Shown piece after piece: positions 47,035 through 58,084 of a DNA stretch of 64,000 nt (position 1 is its first letter; each line of letters opens with the position of its first letter). Position numbers and translations under genes: made by a program. The stretch is from Methylobacterium tardum (GTDB taxonomy: Bacteria > Pseudomonadota > Alphaproteobacteria > Rhizobiales > Beijerinckiaceae): the NCBI RefSeq assembly GCF_023546765.1, contig NZ_CP097484.1:1491501-1555500 (forward strand), read 5' to 3'. The notes beneath the pieces are model-generated. The model did not search any database. It was not told the DNA's origin and saw only the letters and a program-made list of their open reading frames with translations.

Positions 47035-48324
47035 TTAGCCGAGCGTCGCAAGAGCCGCGTGCAGGTCGGCGACCAAGTCGTCCGGATGCTCGATGCCGAT
47101 CGATACCCTGATCGTCGCGTCCGTGATGCCGAGGCGGTCACGCACGGCCTTGGGCACACCCGAATGTGTCGTGGAGGCCGGGTGGCTGGCGAGCGATTCT
47201 GTGCCGCCCAAGCTGACGGCGAGCTTGAACAATTGAAGCGCGTTGAGGACTCGGAACGCCTCCGCCTCGCCGCCGACGATGTCGAACGAGAACGTCGAGC
47301 CGGGCGCCGCGCATTGCTCCGCGTAGACATGAGCCTGCTGCGATCCGGGCTCCAGATGCGCGAGATGGTGGAGGCGCGACACCGTCGGATGCGCGGCGAG
47401 CATGCGGCCGACAATCTCGCCATTGCGGTTGGCCGCACCCATCCGCAGCGAAAGGGTTTCGAGCGAGCGCCCGAGCATCCAGCAGGAATGCGGATCGAGA
47501 CCGGTCCCGATCGCCGAGCGCAGCTGCCGCACCGGCCTCATCCGCGCGGTCGAGCCGAGGGCGGCGCCGGCGATCAGGTCGGAGTGGCCGCCGACGTACT
47601 TCGTCAGCGAGTAGACCGAGATATCGGCGCCGTGGCGCAGCGGTTGCTGGAAGAGGGGACCGAGCAGGGTGTTGTCGCAGATTACGACCGGAGCATCACC
47701 GCCCTGTCGGGCGCCTATTTCGTCGGCGATTGCGCGGATCAGATGGAGATCGACCAGGGTGTTAAGCGGGTTCGAGGGTGTCTCGACCATGATGACGCTG
47801 ATCCGTCCAGCCGCGGCCGCTCGGTCGGCCGCGGAGCGCACGCTCGCCGGATCCACCCCGTTGGCGAATCCGAACGGCGCAATGCCGAAGGCTGCCAGGG
47901 TCTTGGCAATCAGCGTTTCGGTGCCGCCGTAGAGCGGCTGCGAGTGCAGGATCGTGTCGCCGGGCCGCGCGAAGGCCAGGATCGTGGTCGCGATCGCCGA
48001 CATGCCGGAGGAGAAGACCAGCCCGCTCTCAGCTCCCTCGAACACCGCCAGGCGATCCTCGGCGATCTCGCTGTTGGGATGATTGAAGCGCGAGTACACA
48101 AGCCCCGCCGCCTCGCCAGCCGGAGGTTCGCGCCGCCCGGAGACGTAGTCGAAGAAGGCTTTGCCGTGCTCGGCCGAGCTGAAGACGAAGGTCGATGTGA
48201 GAAAAACCGGCGGCTTCACCGCGCCTTCGGACAGGGCTGGATCGTAGCCATAGCCGAGCATGAGCGTTTCGGGATGGAGCGGGCGATTGCCAAGCGCCTT
48301 CTTGTGGTAGCGATCGTCCGACAT
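47035..48324 (-). CDS. Cystathionine gamma-synthase family PLP enzyme
   Basis: A 429-residue gamma-family transsulfuration enzyme: [32 protein letters not shown], the cofactor-ring region [13 protein letters not shown] and the pyridoxal lysine Lys242 in [14 protein letters not shown]. It resembles the branch annotated as cystathionine gamma-synthase-like or O-acetylhomoserine sulfhydrylase; which acyl-homoserine or thiol it uses cannot be read from sequence. The ATG at 48324 is chosen because the upstream frame is foreign. Not in an operon. Confidence 0.88.
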   Translation of the reverse strand: MSDDRYHKKALGNRPLHPETLMLGYGYDPALSEGAVKPPVFLTSTFVFSSAEHGKAFFDYVSGRREPPAGEAAGLVYSRFNHPNSEIAEDRLAVFEGAESGLVFSSGMSAIATTILAFARPGDTILHSQPLYGGTETLIAKTLAAFGIAPFGFANGVDPASVRSAADRAAAAGRISVIMVETPSNPLNTLVDLHLIRAIADEIGARQGGDAPVVICDNTLLGPLFQQPLRHGADISVYSLTKYVGGHSDLIAGAALGSTARMRPVRQLRSAIGTGLDPHSCWMLGRSLETLSLRMGAANRNGEIVGRMLAAHPTVSRLHHLAHLEPGSQQAHVYAEQCAAPGSTFSFDIVGGEAEAFRVLNALQLFKLAVSLGGTESLASHPASTTHSGVPKAVRDRLGITDATIRVSIGIEHPDDLVADLHAALATLG

Positions 48325-48642
48325 GCTGGCCTCGCTCCGACCCGCCTCCAGCTCGGGGCTGGGCAGCCCGGTCGAGCTTCGAATCCGCACGTCCGGGCAA
48401 GGGAGCATGGCATAGCAAGGCCGGCTTCGAAACATGGCGCCGGTCTCGGAGGGCCTGAGGTACCCTGGCGGCGTATTATCACGCCTGGCTCAGGGGCGAT
48501 CGACCATGGACGTGGCCCCGATCCGGGCCGTTAGAGCCAGCGTCCGGCGTCGCGAGTGGGCTCGCTGGCTCGGGGCGGCGTGCAGCGCATCACGGCGATC
48601 GTGCAGGAGGAAGCGGGGCTCACCCCATGCTCCGATCCCGCT

Positions 48643-48861
48643 CTGTTCGGCGTGGCCGGCGACAATGGTTATGGCCTGAAGGTCTTCGCCTGTTTGAAAT
48701 CTGCCGGGCTGCCCTTCAGCCACACGCACATCTCGGACGCTTCGTCCGCGCCCCGTGCGCAGCGTCCTTACCTCATCGAAGGCGATGACGCGGTCGGCAA
48801 CCGTGGCCGCATCATCTCGTATCTCACGCATCGATATGGCTTGACCCTTGACGCAGGGTGA
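48643..48861 (+). pseudogene. Glutathione S-transferase N-terminal fragment
   Basis: About 70 residues match the thioredoxin-like N-terminal domain of metaxin-like GSTs: DNGYGLKVFACLKSAGLPF, ISDASSAPRAQRPYLIEGDD and IISYLTHRYGLTLDAG. The frame then stops where the helical C-terminal domain (~150 residues) should begin, and no other frame nearby continues it. The open frame extends upstream to 48556 without family similarity. A truncated remnant, not a functional transferase. Confidence 0.65.
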
Positions 48862-48943
48862 TCGTCGCCGTCCGCTGGCACACCCTGCCTCCGCTCGATG
48901 ACGGCCTCGATGCTCTGGCTACGGCGCGGAAGCTACGGGCCGT

Positions 48944-49075
48944 CTAGGCGATCCAGCCGAGCACGGTTGCGCAGCGCTCAGCTTGGTCGCGGGTCAGGCC
49001 AGACGCGACGGCCGTACCGTTGCGGTAGACCACGAAAGTGCCGTCGTCGGTCGCGCGGATCTTGATCGAGGCCAT
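48944..49075 (-). CDS. Small hypothetical protein (43 aa), second in a pair
   Basis: A 43-residue protein with beta-strand character (MASIKIRATDDGTFVVYRNG) and a short helix. GGAGG precedes the ATG, which overlaps the stop of the upstream gene by one base. Function unknown. Confidence 0.6.
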   Translation of the reverse strand: MASIKIRATDDGTFVVYRNGTAVASGLTRDQAERCATVLGWIA

Positions 49076-49317
49076 CACGCGCCTCCAACCGTGAGAGCCT
49101 GGAGCTGGCTCAGCCCGGTGGCTGTGATCTGCCAAGTGGCAAGCTCACCGCCGGCGTCGTGGCCGCCGACCTGTTCCAGATGCCCGCTGCTTTCCAGTGC
49201 GGTGAGGCGGCTGTGATCGCTGGGCCAGGAGTCGTCGGGTTTCCGATAAATCGAGATCCGGTAGTCGCGGGCCTCGGCGGCTTTATTCAGAAGACGGCGC
49301 TCGTGGTTGACCAGCAT
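49075..49317 (-). CDS. Small hypothetical protein (80 aa), first in a pair
   Basis: An 80-residue basic protein (MLVNHERRLLNKAAEARDYR...) whose second half (SRLTALESSGHLEQ and ITATGLSQLQAL) looks like the wing and helix of a small winged-helix fold. That is only a suggestion. Overlaps the next gene by one base, so the two are an operon. Confidence 0.55.
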   Translation of the reverse strand: MLVNHERRLLNKAAEARDYRISIYRKPDDSWPSDHSRLTALESSGHLEQVGGHDAGGELATWQITATGLSQLQALTVGGA

Positions 49318-49355
49318 TTGCTCTCCTGGGTTAGGCGATCGCGGCGGCCATGCGT

Positions 49356-49607
49356 TCACGCACGGTCACGCATATGGCCAAGCTTGAGCAACAGTGCGGC
49401 AACAATGTGGTTTTCTGCGTAGGTCCTGCGCTTCCAGACGGGAGCGCAGGGCGATGTCTGCAGGGCCGCATCGACGGACAGCGCGCGCACGGCCTCGCGT
49501 TCAGCGCCTGCCAGACCGTAGGCGCGCCCGATCCTCTCGGCTTCGCGCGGGCCGCAGCCCGCGTCCTGGACGGGCAGGGCGACCTGCGCACGGCGCGGCT
49601 GCGTCAT
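49356..49607 (-). CDS. Small hypothetical protein (83 aa)
   Basis: An 83-residue protein with plausible globular sequence (REAERIGRAYGLAGAEREAV, LSVDAALQTSPCAPVWKRRT, ENHIVAALLLKLGHM). The ribosome binding site is weak; an earlier ATG at 49661 would add 18 low-complexity residues. The opposite-strand frame lacks such structure. Function unknown. Confidence 0.5.
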   Translation of the reverse strand: MTQPRRAQVALPVQDAGCGPREAERIGRAYGLAGAEREAVRALSVDAALQTSPCAPVWKRRTYAENHIVAALLLKLGHMRDRA

Positions 49608-50107
49608 CCACGGCAGAGCGGCAGGGCCGACGCGGCAGCCTCCGCGGGCGTCACCGCGCATGCTCCGGCCGGCCGCCGATCAGGGGGCATCGCTGGCGGA
49701 AGGCGTCTTGATTGACGTCCGCCTTGTCAGAGGTGTCGCGATCTCAATGAGCCGCGGCCGGAACGACGTGGGTCCGGATCGTCGAAGCGGTGCTCCGGCC
49801 GGATCGGCAGGGCAGGGCGCACGACACGGTGGGATGCTCCCCTTTGCAGCACGCCCGCTGATCCAGCCTGTCGCGCATCTGCCACAGGCCCGCGGCAACG
49901 CATCGGCCAGACGCAACCAAAGCGCCGCTGAGATGTTATGGCGCTCGGCCGTGTCGATCGTGAAGTATTCTACCGACTTCAGGCATGTTCATATTCGGTT
50001 TACTATGCCGGCCTGCCCCATCGTCGACGAGTGTGTCCGTAAAACTACAGCCAATTCGGCCACGGATCGGTAGTCATACATCCAGACTGAAATTTGGACC
50101 TGACCCA
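49608..50107. other. 500-bp noncoding stretch with the porin promoter region
   Basis: No supported gene. The last ~170 bp are AT-richer and presumably hold the promoter and untranslated leader of the outer-membrane protein gene that follows. Confidence 0.4.
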
Positions 50108-50941
50108 ATGACCAAGCTCATCGCCTCCCTGGCCGCCTTCACCGCGCTGACCGCTGCCGCCTCGGCCGCCGACCTGCCGCGCCGCGCTGCCCCGCCGCCG
50201 GTGTTCACCCCCGTCCCGGTCTTCACCTGGACCGGCGCGTACTTCGGTATCAACGCCGGCTACGCCTTCGACGCCAGCAGCCGCTCCAACGGCTCGGTGT
50301 TCGGCGTCCCCGCCCCCTACGCCGCCCTCGGCACCACCGCCACCTTCCGCGATCGCAGCCAGGACGGCTTCTCGGGCGGCGCCCAGATCGGCTACAACTG
50401 GCAGCTGACCCCGGGCTCGGGCGTGGTGTTCGGCATCGAGGCCGACGCCCAGTACCTCGACTTCGGCCGCAACCGGAACAACGCCTTCATCTCCGGCGCC
50501 GTCGCCCCGGGCTACTACGTGACCGACCCGCGCGGCCTGTCGAGCCTCGACTACTTCGGCACCGTGCGCGGCCGCCTCGGCTACGCCTTCGACCGCACCC
50601 TCGTGTACGCCACCGGCGGCTTCGCCTACGGCTCGGGCAGCGCTGACCGTTCGTTCGGCGGCTATGCCGGCAACGACAGCTTCCGCACCGGCTACGCGGT
50701 CGGCGGCGGCGTCGAGTTCGCCCTGCCCACCGAGTCGTTCCTGAACTTCTTCCGCTCCTCGGCGGTGACGTTCAAGATCGAAGGTCTGTACGTGAACCTG
50801 GAGCGCGGCAACCGCAACCAGGGCGCCCTGGTCGTCAACGCCGCCAACCTGGTCCCGGCTTACTACAGCCCGATCGGTCGCCGCGACGACGAGTTCGCCG
50901 TCGTCCGCGCCGGCCTGAACTACAAGTTCGGCTCGTACTAA
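50108..50941 (+). CDS. Outer-membrane beta-barrel protein, Omp25/Omp31 type
   Basis: A 277-residue porin-like protein: Sec signal peptide (residues 1-21, ending AASA), the WTGAYFGINAGYAFD first strand, alternating Tyr/Gly strands (FSGGAQIGYNWQL, FGTVRGRLGYAFDRTLVYATGG) and the terminal aromatic VVRAGLNYKFGSY typical of BAM-dependent insertion. Codon use is extremely GC-biased and uniform, as in highly expressed genes. Probably an abundant eight-stranded structural barrel. A terminator lies downstream. Confidence 0.92.
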   Translation: MTKLIASLAAFTALTAAASAADLPRRAAPPPVFTPVPVFTWTGAYFGINAGYAFDASSRSNGSVFGVPAPYAALGTTATFRDRSQDGFSGGAQIGYNWQLTPGSGVVFGIEADAQYLDFGRNRNNAFISGAVAPGYYVTDPRGLSSLDYFGTVRGRLGYAFDRTLVYATGGFAYGSGSADRSFGGYAGNDSFRTGYAVGGGVEFALPTESFLNFFRSSAVTFKIEGLYVNLERGNRNQGALVVNAANLVPAYYSPIGRRDDEFAVVRAGLNYKFGSY

Positions 50942-51096
50942 GAGCCTGTCGCGCTGCTCCCGGTATCTATCCCGGGAGTTGCGGCGGCGGGCGAGGGGTA
51001 GCTGGTCCTCCTCATCGCTCTCCGCCGTCGAAGAGCAGCCATCCGGTTGACCTTCGCATCCCCAGCCCGATCAAACTGGCCGCGAGGTCGGCGACA

Positions 51097-51127
51097 CCCT
51101 GGGAGCAACCGCTCCTGGGGTGTTTCT
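51097..51127 (+). terminator. Probable intrinsic terminator
   Basis: CCCTGGGAGC and GCTCCTGGGG pair over ten positions (two G-U) around AACC, followed by TGTTTCT. It lies 155 nt past the porin stop. A T-less hairpin (CTCCCGG/CCGGGAG, 50957-50978) lies nearer to the stop. Confidence 0.5.
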
Positions 51128-51194
51128 AGTTTGGGATCCGGTCCGGGTGCCGGCCAGCTCCGTCTCGCCGAGACCGGTGCGGTGGACCTTGGCT

Positions 51195-51482
51195 TCACAC
51201 TGCGGCCCTGAACCGAACCGAGGGCGGCGCACCGGCCTCAAGCAAGCCGGCCAGCGTCTCCAGGGGCCCTCGAAGCACCTCTTGGTCGGGCGCTGCGTTC
51301 ACGCAGACCCGGACGGCATCGCTTGGGTGCAACGACGACGCCGCGAACAGGCTGAGGAGCGTGACGCCCACCCAGGCCTCCTCGGCGGCACGCGTATAGG
51401 CCTCCGCTGACCATCCGTTGCCGAGCTTCAGGCAGAAATAAGACGCGTTCGGTTGGCTGAGGACGGCGTGTCTCGGCAGGAG
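51195..51482 (-). pseudogene. MocR/aminotransferase C-terminal fragment
   Basis: About 95 residues match the end of MocR-type (GntR-aminotransferase fusion) regulators: LPRHAVLSQPNASYFCLKL, EAYTRAAEEAWVGVTLLSLF, SDAVRVCVNAAPDQEVL and LETLAGLLEAG. The preceding helix-turn-helix and PLP-binding parts (some 370 residues) are missing; the upstream frame is unrelated. A remnant of a lost regulator. Confidence 0.65.
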
Positions 51483-51793
51483 GTCAAGGGCGACCTCCTG
51501 TTCCGGATCAACGACCGGGACGACACGATCGTCGTGCACCAGGCCGGGGCGGGCCCGGGGCTGTCCCAGGAAACTCGACAGCGCCTTCCAGACCCGCACC
51601 TTCGCGGCACCGCGCGGCTGCGGCACCGGACAGGCGGCATGAACGCTGCCGGTGCCGGGCGGCAGGCCCCTTCAGCATCACGCGCGTTCAGACGCGCAAA
51701 CGGAACGCGCGGTCCGGGATCCCCGGGCCGATGGCCCCATGACAGCGGCCTGTGGCTGAGAGTACGACGGCACCGACGCGAGAAGGAACAACG

Positions 51794-52621
51794 ATGAGCT
51801 TTGTGACCACGGGCGACGGAACGCAGATTTTCTACAAGGATTGGGGGCCGCGGATGGGCCGGCCGGTGGTGTTCAGCCACGGCTGGCCGCTCTCCTCGGA
51901 CGCCTTCGAAGACCAGATGATGGCCCTTGCGGACGAGGGCTTTCGCTGCATCGCCCATGACCGGCGCGGGCATGGCCGCTCAAGCCAGACGTGGTCCGGC
52001 CACGACATGGATACCTACGCGGCCGACCTCGCCGCCGTCGTCGGGGCCCTCGGCGTGACCAACGCGGTCCATGTCGGCCATTCGACCGGCGGTGGCGAAG
52101 CGTTGCGCTACGTCGCTCAGCACGCGCATAGCCGCGCCGCCAAGCTCGTGCTGATCAGCGCCGTGCCGCCGATCATGGTGCAGTCGCCCGCCAATCCCGG
52201 CGGACTGCCCATGACGGTGTTCGGCGACATCCGCGCCGGCGTCTCCGGCGACCGCTCCCAGTTCTTCAAGGACCTCTCCGGTCCGTTCTACGGCGCGAAC
52301 AGGGAGGGGTCGACGGTCAGCCAGGGCTTGCGCGACTCCTTCTGGCTCCAGGGCATGATGGGCGGGCTGAAGGCCGAGTACGACTGCGTCAAGGCCTTCT
52401 CGGAGACCGATCAGACCGACGACCTGGAAAGCGTGACGATCCCGACCCTGATCCTTCACGGCGATGACGACCAGATCGTGCCGATCGCGGGCGCGGGCGA
52501 GCTGCAAGCGAAGCTGATCAAGGGCGCGACGTTCAAGGTCTACCCGGGCGCGCCCCACGGGATGTGCTCGACGCACAAGCATCAGGTGAATGCGGATCTG
52601 ATCGCGTTCTTGGCCGCCTGA
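51794..52621 (+). CDS. Cofactor-free haloperoxidase/esterase (alpha/beta hydrolase)
   Basis: A 275-residue hydrolase of the non-heme chloroperoxidase group: start [20 protein letters not shown], oxyanion [10 protein letters not shown], nucleophile [10 protein letters not shown] (Ser97), acid in [12 protein letters not shown] and histidine in [10 protein letters not shown]. Such proteins are serine esterases with side perhydrolase activity. AAGGA precedes the ATG at 51794. Monocistronic. Confidence 0.9.
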   Translation: MSFVTTGDGTQIFYKDWGPRMGRPVVFSHGWPLSSDAFEDQMMALADEGFRCIAHDRRGHGRSSQTWSGHDMDTYAADLAAVVGALGVTNAVHVGHSTGGGEALRYVAQHAHSRAAKLVLISAVPPIMVQSPANPGGLPMTVFGDIRAGVSGDRSQFFKDLSGPFYGANREGSTVSQGLRDSFWLQGMMGGLKAEYDCVKAFSETDQTDDLESVTIPTLILHGDDDQIVPIAGAGELQAKLIKGATFKVYPGAPHGMCSTHKHQVNADLIAFLAA

Positions 52622-52789
52622 TGCCGGAAGCGCCGCCGATGATCCTCGGCCGGTAGCACGCGGATGCGGTGCCCCCGGGACCGGCCGTACCGGTCGAAGG
52701 CGTCCAGGGTCACGCCCTGTCGGGCCTGGGGGCCGCACCTGAGACCGGCTCGGCGTCGGCCCGCCTCACGCAAGGCCGGGACCGGCCGT

Positions 52790-53504
<715 letters not shown>

Positions 53505-53512
<8 letters not shown>

Positions 53513-55553
53513 GGGTCAACTCCTCGTCGGCGACGGGACTGCCGAGATAGGCCTCGACCACCTTCGGATCGGCCTGGACCTCGCGGGCGCTGCCCTCGGC
53601 GATCTTGTGGCCGAAATCGAGGACGCTGACGCGGTCGCACAGGCCCATGACCACGTCCATGTGGTGCTCGATCAGGATGACGGTGATGCCGGCGTCGCGG
53701 ATCTTGCGAATGATCGTCGTCAGCTCGGCGATGTCGGGGGCGGTCAGGCCCGCGGCGGGCTCGTCGAGGAGGAGCAGAACCGGGTCGAGGGCCAGCGCCC
53801 GCCCGATCTCGAGGAGGCGCTGCTTGCCGTAGGGCAGGTTGCGCGCCTCCACCTGCGCCAGGGCGCCGAGGCCGACGAAGTCCAGGATCGCCATGGCGCG
53901 GGCACGCTGCTCGCGCTCCTCCCGGCGCCGGCGCGGCGTGCCGAGGATCGCGTCGAACAGGGTGCCGCGGAAGCTGTGGTGCAGCCCGACCAGCACGTTC
54001 TCCAGCGCCGTCATCTCCCGGAAGAGCTGCACGTTCTGGAAGGTGCGGGCGACGCCGGCCGCGGCGATCTCGGAGGGCGTGCGCCCGTCGAGGCGCTTCG
54101 TGCCCTGGCCGCGCGCCAGGGTCACGCTGCCGCCGGTCGGCCGGTAGATGCCGGTGAGCACGTTCATCATCGTGCTCTTGCCGGAGCCGTTGGGGCCGAT
54201 CAGGCCGTGGATCGTGCCCGGCCGCACCGTGAGGTCGACGCCGGCCAGCGCCTTGAGGCCGCCGAACTGCATCAGCGCCTGATCGACGGAGAGGAGCGGG
54301 TCGGCGCCCCGGTCGCCGCTCTGGGCACTCAGCGCCGCGCCCTCGGCGTGGAGGCTCTTGCCCTCGGCGGTGTGGGCCGGGCGCAGGGCGGGGATCGTCT
54401 CGCGGAGGAAGCCGACGATCCCGTCCGGCAGGTAGTAGACCACGAACAGGATCATCAGGCCGAACACGGTCAGCCGGAAGTCGGTGACGGATTCGAGCGC
54501 GAGCGTCGCCGGGAAGAAGGCGAGGCAGAGCGCGACCGGCACCAGCAGGGCGTACCGGTTCTCCCGGCGGCGCAGGAAGGCGAGAACGCCCACGATAAGC
54601 GCCGCGCCGGCGATGATGCCCGCCATGATCCGCACCAGCCCGATATCGGCGAGCACGTTCGGCATCATCACGATGATCGCCGAGCCGATGATCGGCCCCG
54701 CCCGCGACTTGCGGCCGCCCATCGTGACGGCCAGCAGGAACAGCACGGTGAGCTCGAACCCGTAGGAGTTCGGCGCCACGTAGCGCTCCGACCACGCGAA
54801 CAGCGCGCCCGCGAGGCCGGCCAGCGCCGCCGAGATCACGAAGGCGTAGACCTTGTAGCGGTAGACGCTGACGCCCATGCAGTCGCAGGCGATCGGCGAG
54901 TCGCGCAGCGCCTCGAAGGCGCGGCCGTAGGGCGAGCGCACCACCCGGTTGACCACGAGGATCGTGGCGAGCAACGCGAGGCACACGAGGTAGTAGAATT
55001 CGAGCTTGCGCCCGGCCGCGCCCCAGGGGGCCTGGAGGCCGAGGAGCGAGAAGTCGAGGACCCGGGCCGGCGGCAGGGTGATGCCCAGCGGGCCGTTGGT
55101 CAGCGGCGTCAGCTCGTTGATGAAGATCTGGATGATCGTGCCGAAGGCCAGCGTCACCATGGCGAGGTAGGGGCCGGTGACCCGCAGGGCCGGCACGGCC
55201 AGCAGCACGCCGAAGGCCGAGGTGACGCCGATCCCGGCCAGGATGCCCCACCAGATTCCGAGCTTGAAGTGCAGGAACAGCACCGCCGCCGAATAGGCGC
55301 CGACGCCGAACAGGCCGGCATGGCCGAGACTCACCTGACCGGTATAGCCGACCACGATGTCGAGCCCGAGGATCAGGATCGCGTAGATGGCGATCACCAC
55401 CATCAGGTGGATGTAGTACGAGCTCGTGACCACGTGCGGGAACACGGCGAGGCCGACGACCAGCAGCACGGCGCCGAGGATGCCGATATGGCGCGACAGG
55501 CTGGGGGCGGCGGTCGGGACGGCTGCGTCGGCGGGGGCGAGGGTCTGCGCCAT
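53505..55553 (-). CDS. Fused LivM permease and LivG ATPase
   Basis: A 682-residue fusion. Residues ~20-380 are a LivM permease with ten or so helices (GLDIVVGYTGQVSLGHAGLF, AFEALRDSPIACDCMGV) ending YYLPDGIVGFL. After a ~50-residue linker, residues ~425-680 are a LivG ATPase (LIGPNGSGKSTMMNVLTG Walker A, VARTFQNVQLF, LPYGKQRLLEIGRAL signature, LLLLDEPAAGL Walker B). LivM and LivG are usually separate proteins; the fused form occurs in some proteobacteria. Encoded between livH and livF. Substrate unknown. Confidence 0.93.
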
Positions 55554-55591
55554 GGCTCAGGCTGCCGTGAGGGTCATGCGGGCGGTCACGG

Positions 55592-56464
55592 TCAGACCTT
55601 CTTGATGACGGCCTTGCCGAACAGGCCGACCGGGCGGATGGAGAGGACGACGAGGAGCAGGATCAGGCCCGGCACATCCTTGTAGCCGGTCGAGATGTAG
55701 AAGCCGGTCAGCGTCTCCGCGACGCCGAGGATCAGTCCGCCGACGATGACGCCGAGGCCGGATTCGAGGCCGCCGATGATCGCCACCGCGAAGGCCTTCA
55801 GCGCCAGCACCGAGCCCATCGTGGCGCCGGTCAGCGTCACGGGCGCCACCAGTACGCCCGCGAAGGCCGCCGTCATGGCGCTGATCGAGTAGGAGAGGGT
55901 GATCACCTTCTGGGTGTTGATGCCCATCAGCCCGGCGGCGTCGATGTCGTTGGAGGTGGCGACGACCGCCTTCCCCCAGATCGACTTGCGATTGAAGATC
56001 TCGACGGCGAGCATCATCAGCAGCGCGCCCGCGACGATCAGCAGCTCCATCGGCAGGATGCGCACGCCGCCGATCTGGAGCGCCGTCTCGGGGAGCGGGG
56101 AGGGGAATTTCAGGTCGTCGCGGCCCCAGACGTTCTCGGCAACGTTCTTGAAGATGATGCCGAGCGCGATGGTGGCCATGATCCACCCGTACTCGGACTT
56201 GATCTTCACGGCGGGGCGCACGCCGAGGCGCTCGACCACCGCACCGAGGGTGAAGCCGAAGACCAGGACCAGCGGGATCATCAGCCAGTAGCCGACGAAC
56301 GGCACCAGGGTCAGGCCGAACAGGGCCCCGAGCGCCAGCGCCTCGCCCTGGCCGAAATTGAGCGTCTTCGAGGTCGCGAAGGTGAGCTGATAGCCGAACG
56401 CGATGGCGGCGTAGATCATGCCGACCGCGACGCCGGAGGCGATGAGCTGGAGCAGGATTTCCAT
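55592..56464 (-). CDS. livH: Branched-chain amino-acid-type ABC importer, permease LivH
   Basis: A 290-residue membrane permease of about eight helices: VGMIYAAIAFGYQLTFATSK, NFGQGEALALGALFG, and GGLESGLGVIVGGLILGVAE, which corresponds to the family's coupling region. Partner of the LivM domain. The binding-protein gene lies 134 bp upstream in the same direction and the fused gene 38 bp downstream. Confidence 0.94.
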   Translation of the reverse strand: MEILLQLIASGVAVGMIYAAIAFGYQLTFATSKTLNFGQGEALALGALFGLTLVPFVGYWLMIPLVLVFGFTLGAVVERLGVRPAVKIKSEYGWIMATIALGIIFKNVAENVWGRDDLKFPSPLPETALQIGGVRILPMELLIVAGALLMMLAVEIFNRKSIWGKAVVATSNDIDAAGLMGINTQKVITLSYSISAMTAAFAGVLVAPVTLTGATMGSVLALKAFAVAIIGGLESGLGVIVGGLILGVAETLTGFYISTGYKDVPGLILLLVVLSIRPVGLFGKAVIKKV

Positions 56465-56598
56465 GGGATCGCTGTCACCGGAGGGACGTCCGGTCGCGCG
56501 GCGGGCGCCGCGGGACCGCTCTGCGGAGCGCCGACAGGCCGAGGCACCGCCGGGTCGGGGAGGGTGGCCGCGCCCGGACGGACGCGGCCGTGACGACC

Positions 56599-57810
56599 TC
56601 AGTTTGAGGACTTCTCCTTGACGCGGACCACGCCCGCGTTCTTGGCGTCCTCGTCCTTGGCGTAGACGATCTTGCCGTCCTGCACCTTCCCGAACACGAC
56701 CATGTTGCGCGAGATCGCGTTGTGGTCCTTGGCGGTGAAGGGCTTGTCGTAGGTGGTGACGACGCCCTCGACCTTCTCGTTCAGGTTCTCCAGCGCGGTG
56801 CGGATCTTCGGTCCGTCGGTGCTGCCGGCCTGCTTGATCGCCGCCGCGAGGAGATAGATCGAGTCATAGGCCTGGGCGCCGGCCACCGGGGTCGGGATCT
56901 TCGTCACGCCGTAGGTCTTGTAGTAGTTCTCCAGGAACGCCTTGCGCTTCGGCAGGGTCTGATCCTCAATGAAGGTCTGCGGCATGATCACGCCGTTGCC
57001 GTTTTGGCCGGCGATGTCGATGAAGCTCTGCATCGAGGAGGGCCAGCTGGTGATCATCGGGACCTTCCAGCCGAGCTTGGCCATGCCGCTAGCAATCTGG
57101 GCGAGTTCCGGCCCGATCCCGTAGGCGAGGATCACCTCGGCGCCGGCCTGCTGCGCCTTCAGCAGCTGGGCCGTCATGTCGACGTCCTTGATGTTGAACT
57201 TCTCGACCGCGACCGGCTTCACGTTCTTGGTCGCGAGGTACTTCTCGATGTCCTCGCGGCCGAGCTGGCCGTAATTGGTCGAGTCGGCGAGGACCGCGAT
57301 CTTCTTGTGACCCTGGGCGAGCGCCTCGTCGACCATCAGGCCGGCCTGGAGCACGTCGTAGGCTGAGTTCCGGAAGACGTAGTTCGCGTCGTAATCCGGC
57401 TCCTTGAACTGGTTGGTGATGATCGTCCCGGTGGCGACGTTGTTGAACACCGGGATCTCGGCTTCCTGATAGAAGCGCTGGGCGGCCAGAGCGACGCCGG
57501 TGTTGATGAACCCGACGGTGGCGACCACCTTCTCCTTGTTTATCAGCTCCTGCGCGACCTGCGCGCCGACCTCGTTCTTGGCCTCGTCGTCGCGCTCGAT
57601 CAGCTGGATCGGGCGACCGAGGACGCCGCCGGCCTTGTTGATCTCGGCGGCCGCTAGCTTGGCGCCGTCGCGCATCGAGACGCCCATTGAGGACGACCCC
57701 CCGGTATAAGGGCCGCTCAGCCCGATCTTGATCGGGTCTGCGGCGCGCGCCGGCGCCGCTGCGAGCGTGAACAAGAGCACGGCGGCAGCCGTGCGACCAG
57801 CGAAGACCAT
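56599..57810 (-). CDS. ABC importer substrate-binding protein, LivK/UrtA type
   Basis: A 403-residue periplasmic binding protein with a Sec signal (residues 1-23, ending ARA) and the two-lobed type I fold: DPIKIGLSGPYTGGSSSMGV, EINKAGGVLGRPIQLIERDD, LADSTNYGQLGREDIEKYL. First gene of the importer operon. GGAGAG lies before the ATG at 57810; the upstream open frame is not coding. Ligand could be a branched-chain amino acid, an amide or an aromatic acid. Confidence 0.92.
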   Translation of the reverse strand: MVFAGRTAAAVLLFTLAAAPARAADPIKIGLSGPYTGGSSSMGVSMRDGAKLAAAEINKAGGVLGRPIQLIERDDEAKNEVGAQVAQELINKEKVVATVGFINTGVALAAQRFYQEAEIPVFNNVATGTIITNQFKEPDYDANYVFRNSAYDVLQAGLMVDEALAQGHKKIAVLADSTNYGQLGREDIEKYLATKNVKPVAVEKFNIKDVDMTAQLLKAQQAGAEVILAYGIGPELAQIASGMAKLGWKVPMITSWPSSMQSFIDIAGQNGNGVIMPQTFIEDQTLPKRKAFLENYYKTYGVTKIPTPVAGAQAYDSIYLLAAAIKQAGSTDGPKIRTALENLNEKVEGVVTTYDKPFTAKDHNAISRNMVVFGKVQDGKIVYAKDEDAKNAGVVRVKEKSSN

Positions 57811-57925
57811 CGTTTCCTCTCCAAGCGACCAAGTGCGCCGCGTGCCCTTCGTCGTGGCACTCTGAAAGCAAGATCTCGCCGACTCAGGGTGGACCGTCAA
57901 GCTGCGAGTCCAATATGTCCAAGAC

Positions 57926-57943
57926 GAACAATACGGATTGTTC
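57926..57943. promoter_or_regulatory. Palindrome upstream of the importer operon
   Basis: GAACAAT and ATTGTTC are perfect 7-bp arms around ACGG, 116 nt before the binding-protein start, in an AT-richer patch. Size and place fit an operator for a dimeric regulator, not otherwise identified. Confidence 0.4.
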
Positions 57944-58084
57944 ACGGTCTTCTATCAACAAAGCCACAGGCCGCAGAATTTTCGTCGATGCCCGGATCGC
58001 GCGGATTAAGAGCCGAGCACAGACGTCCCGTGCTGCCGAAGGCTGTTATGGAGCTGGGTCGGGCCGAAGCTCGGATGGGCGGGG

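Noticed and set aside
48325..48440. Possible SAM-responsive leader before the PLP transsulfuration gene
   Set aside because: I could not find the conserved pseudoknot sequences of SAM-II or other SAM riboswitches.
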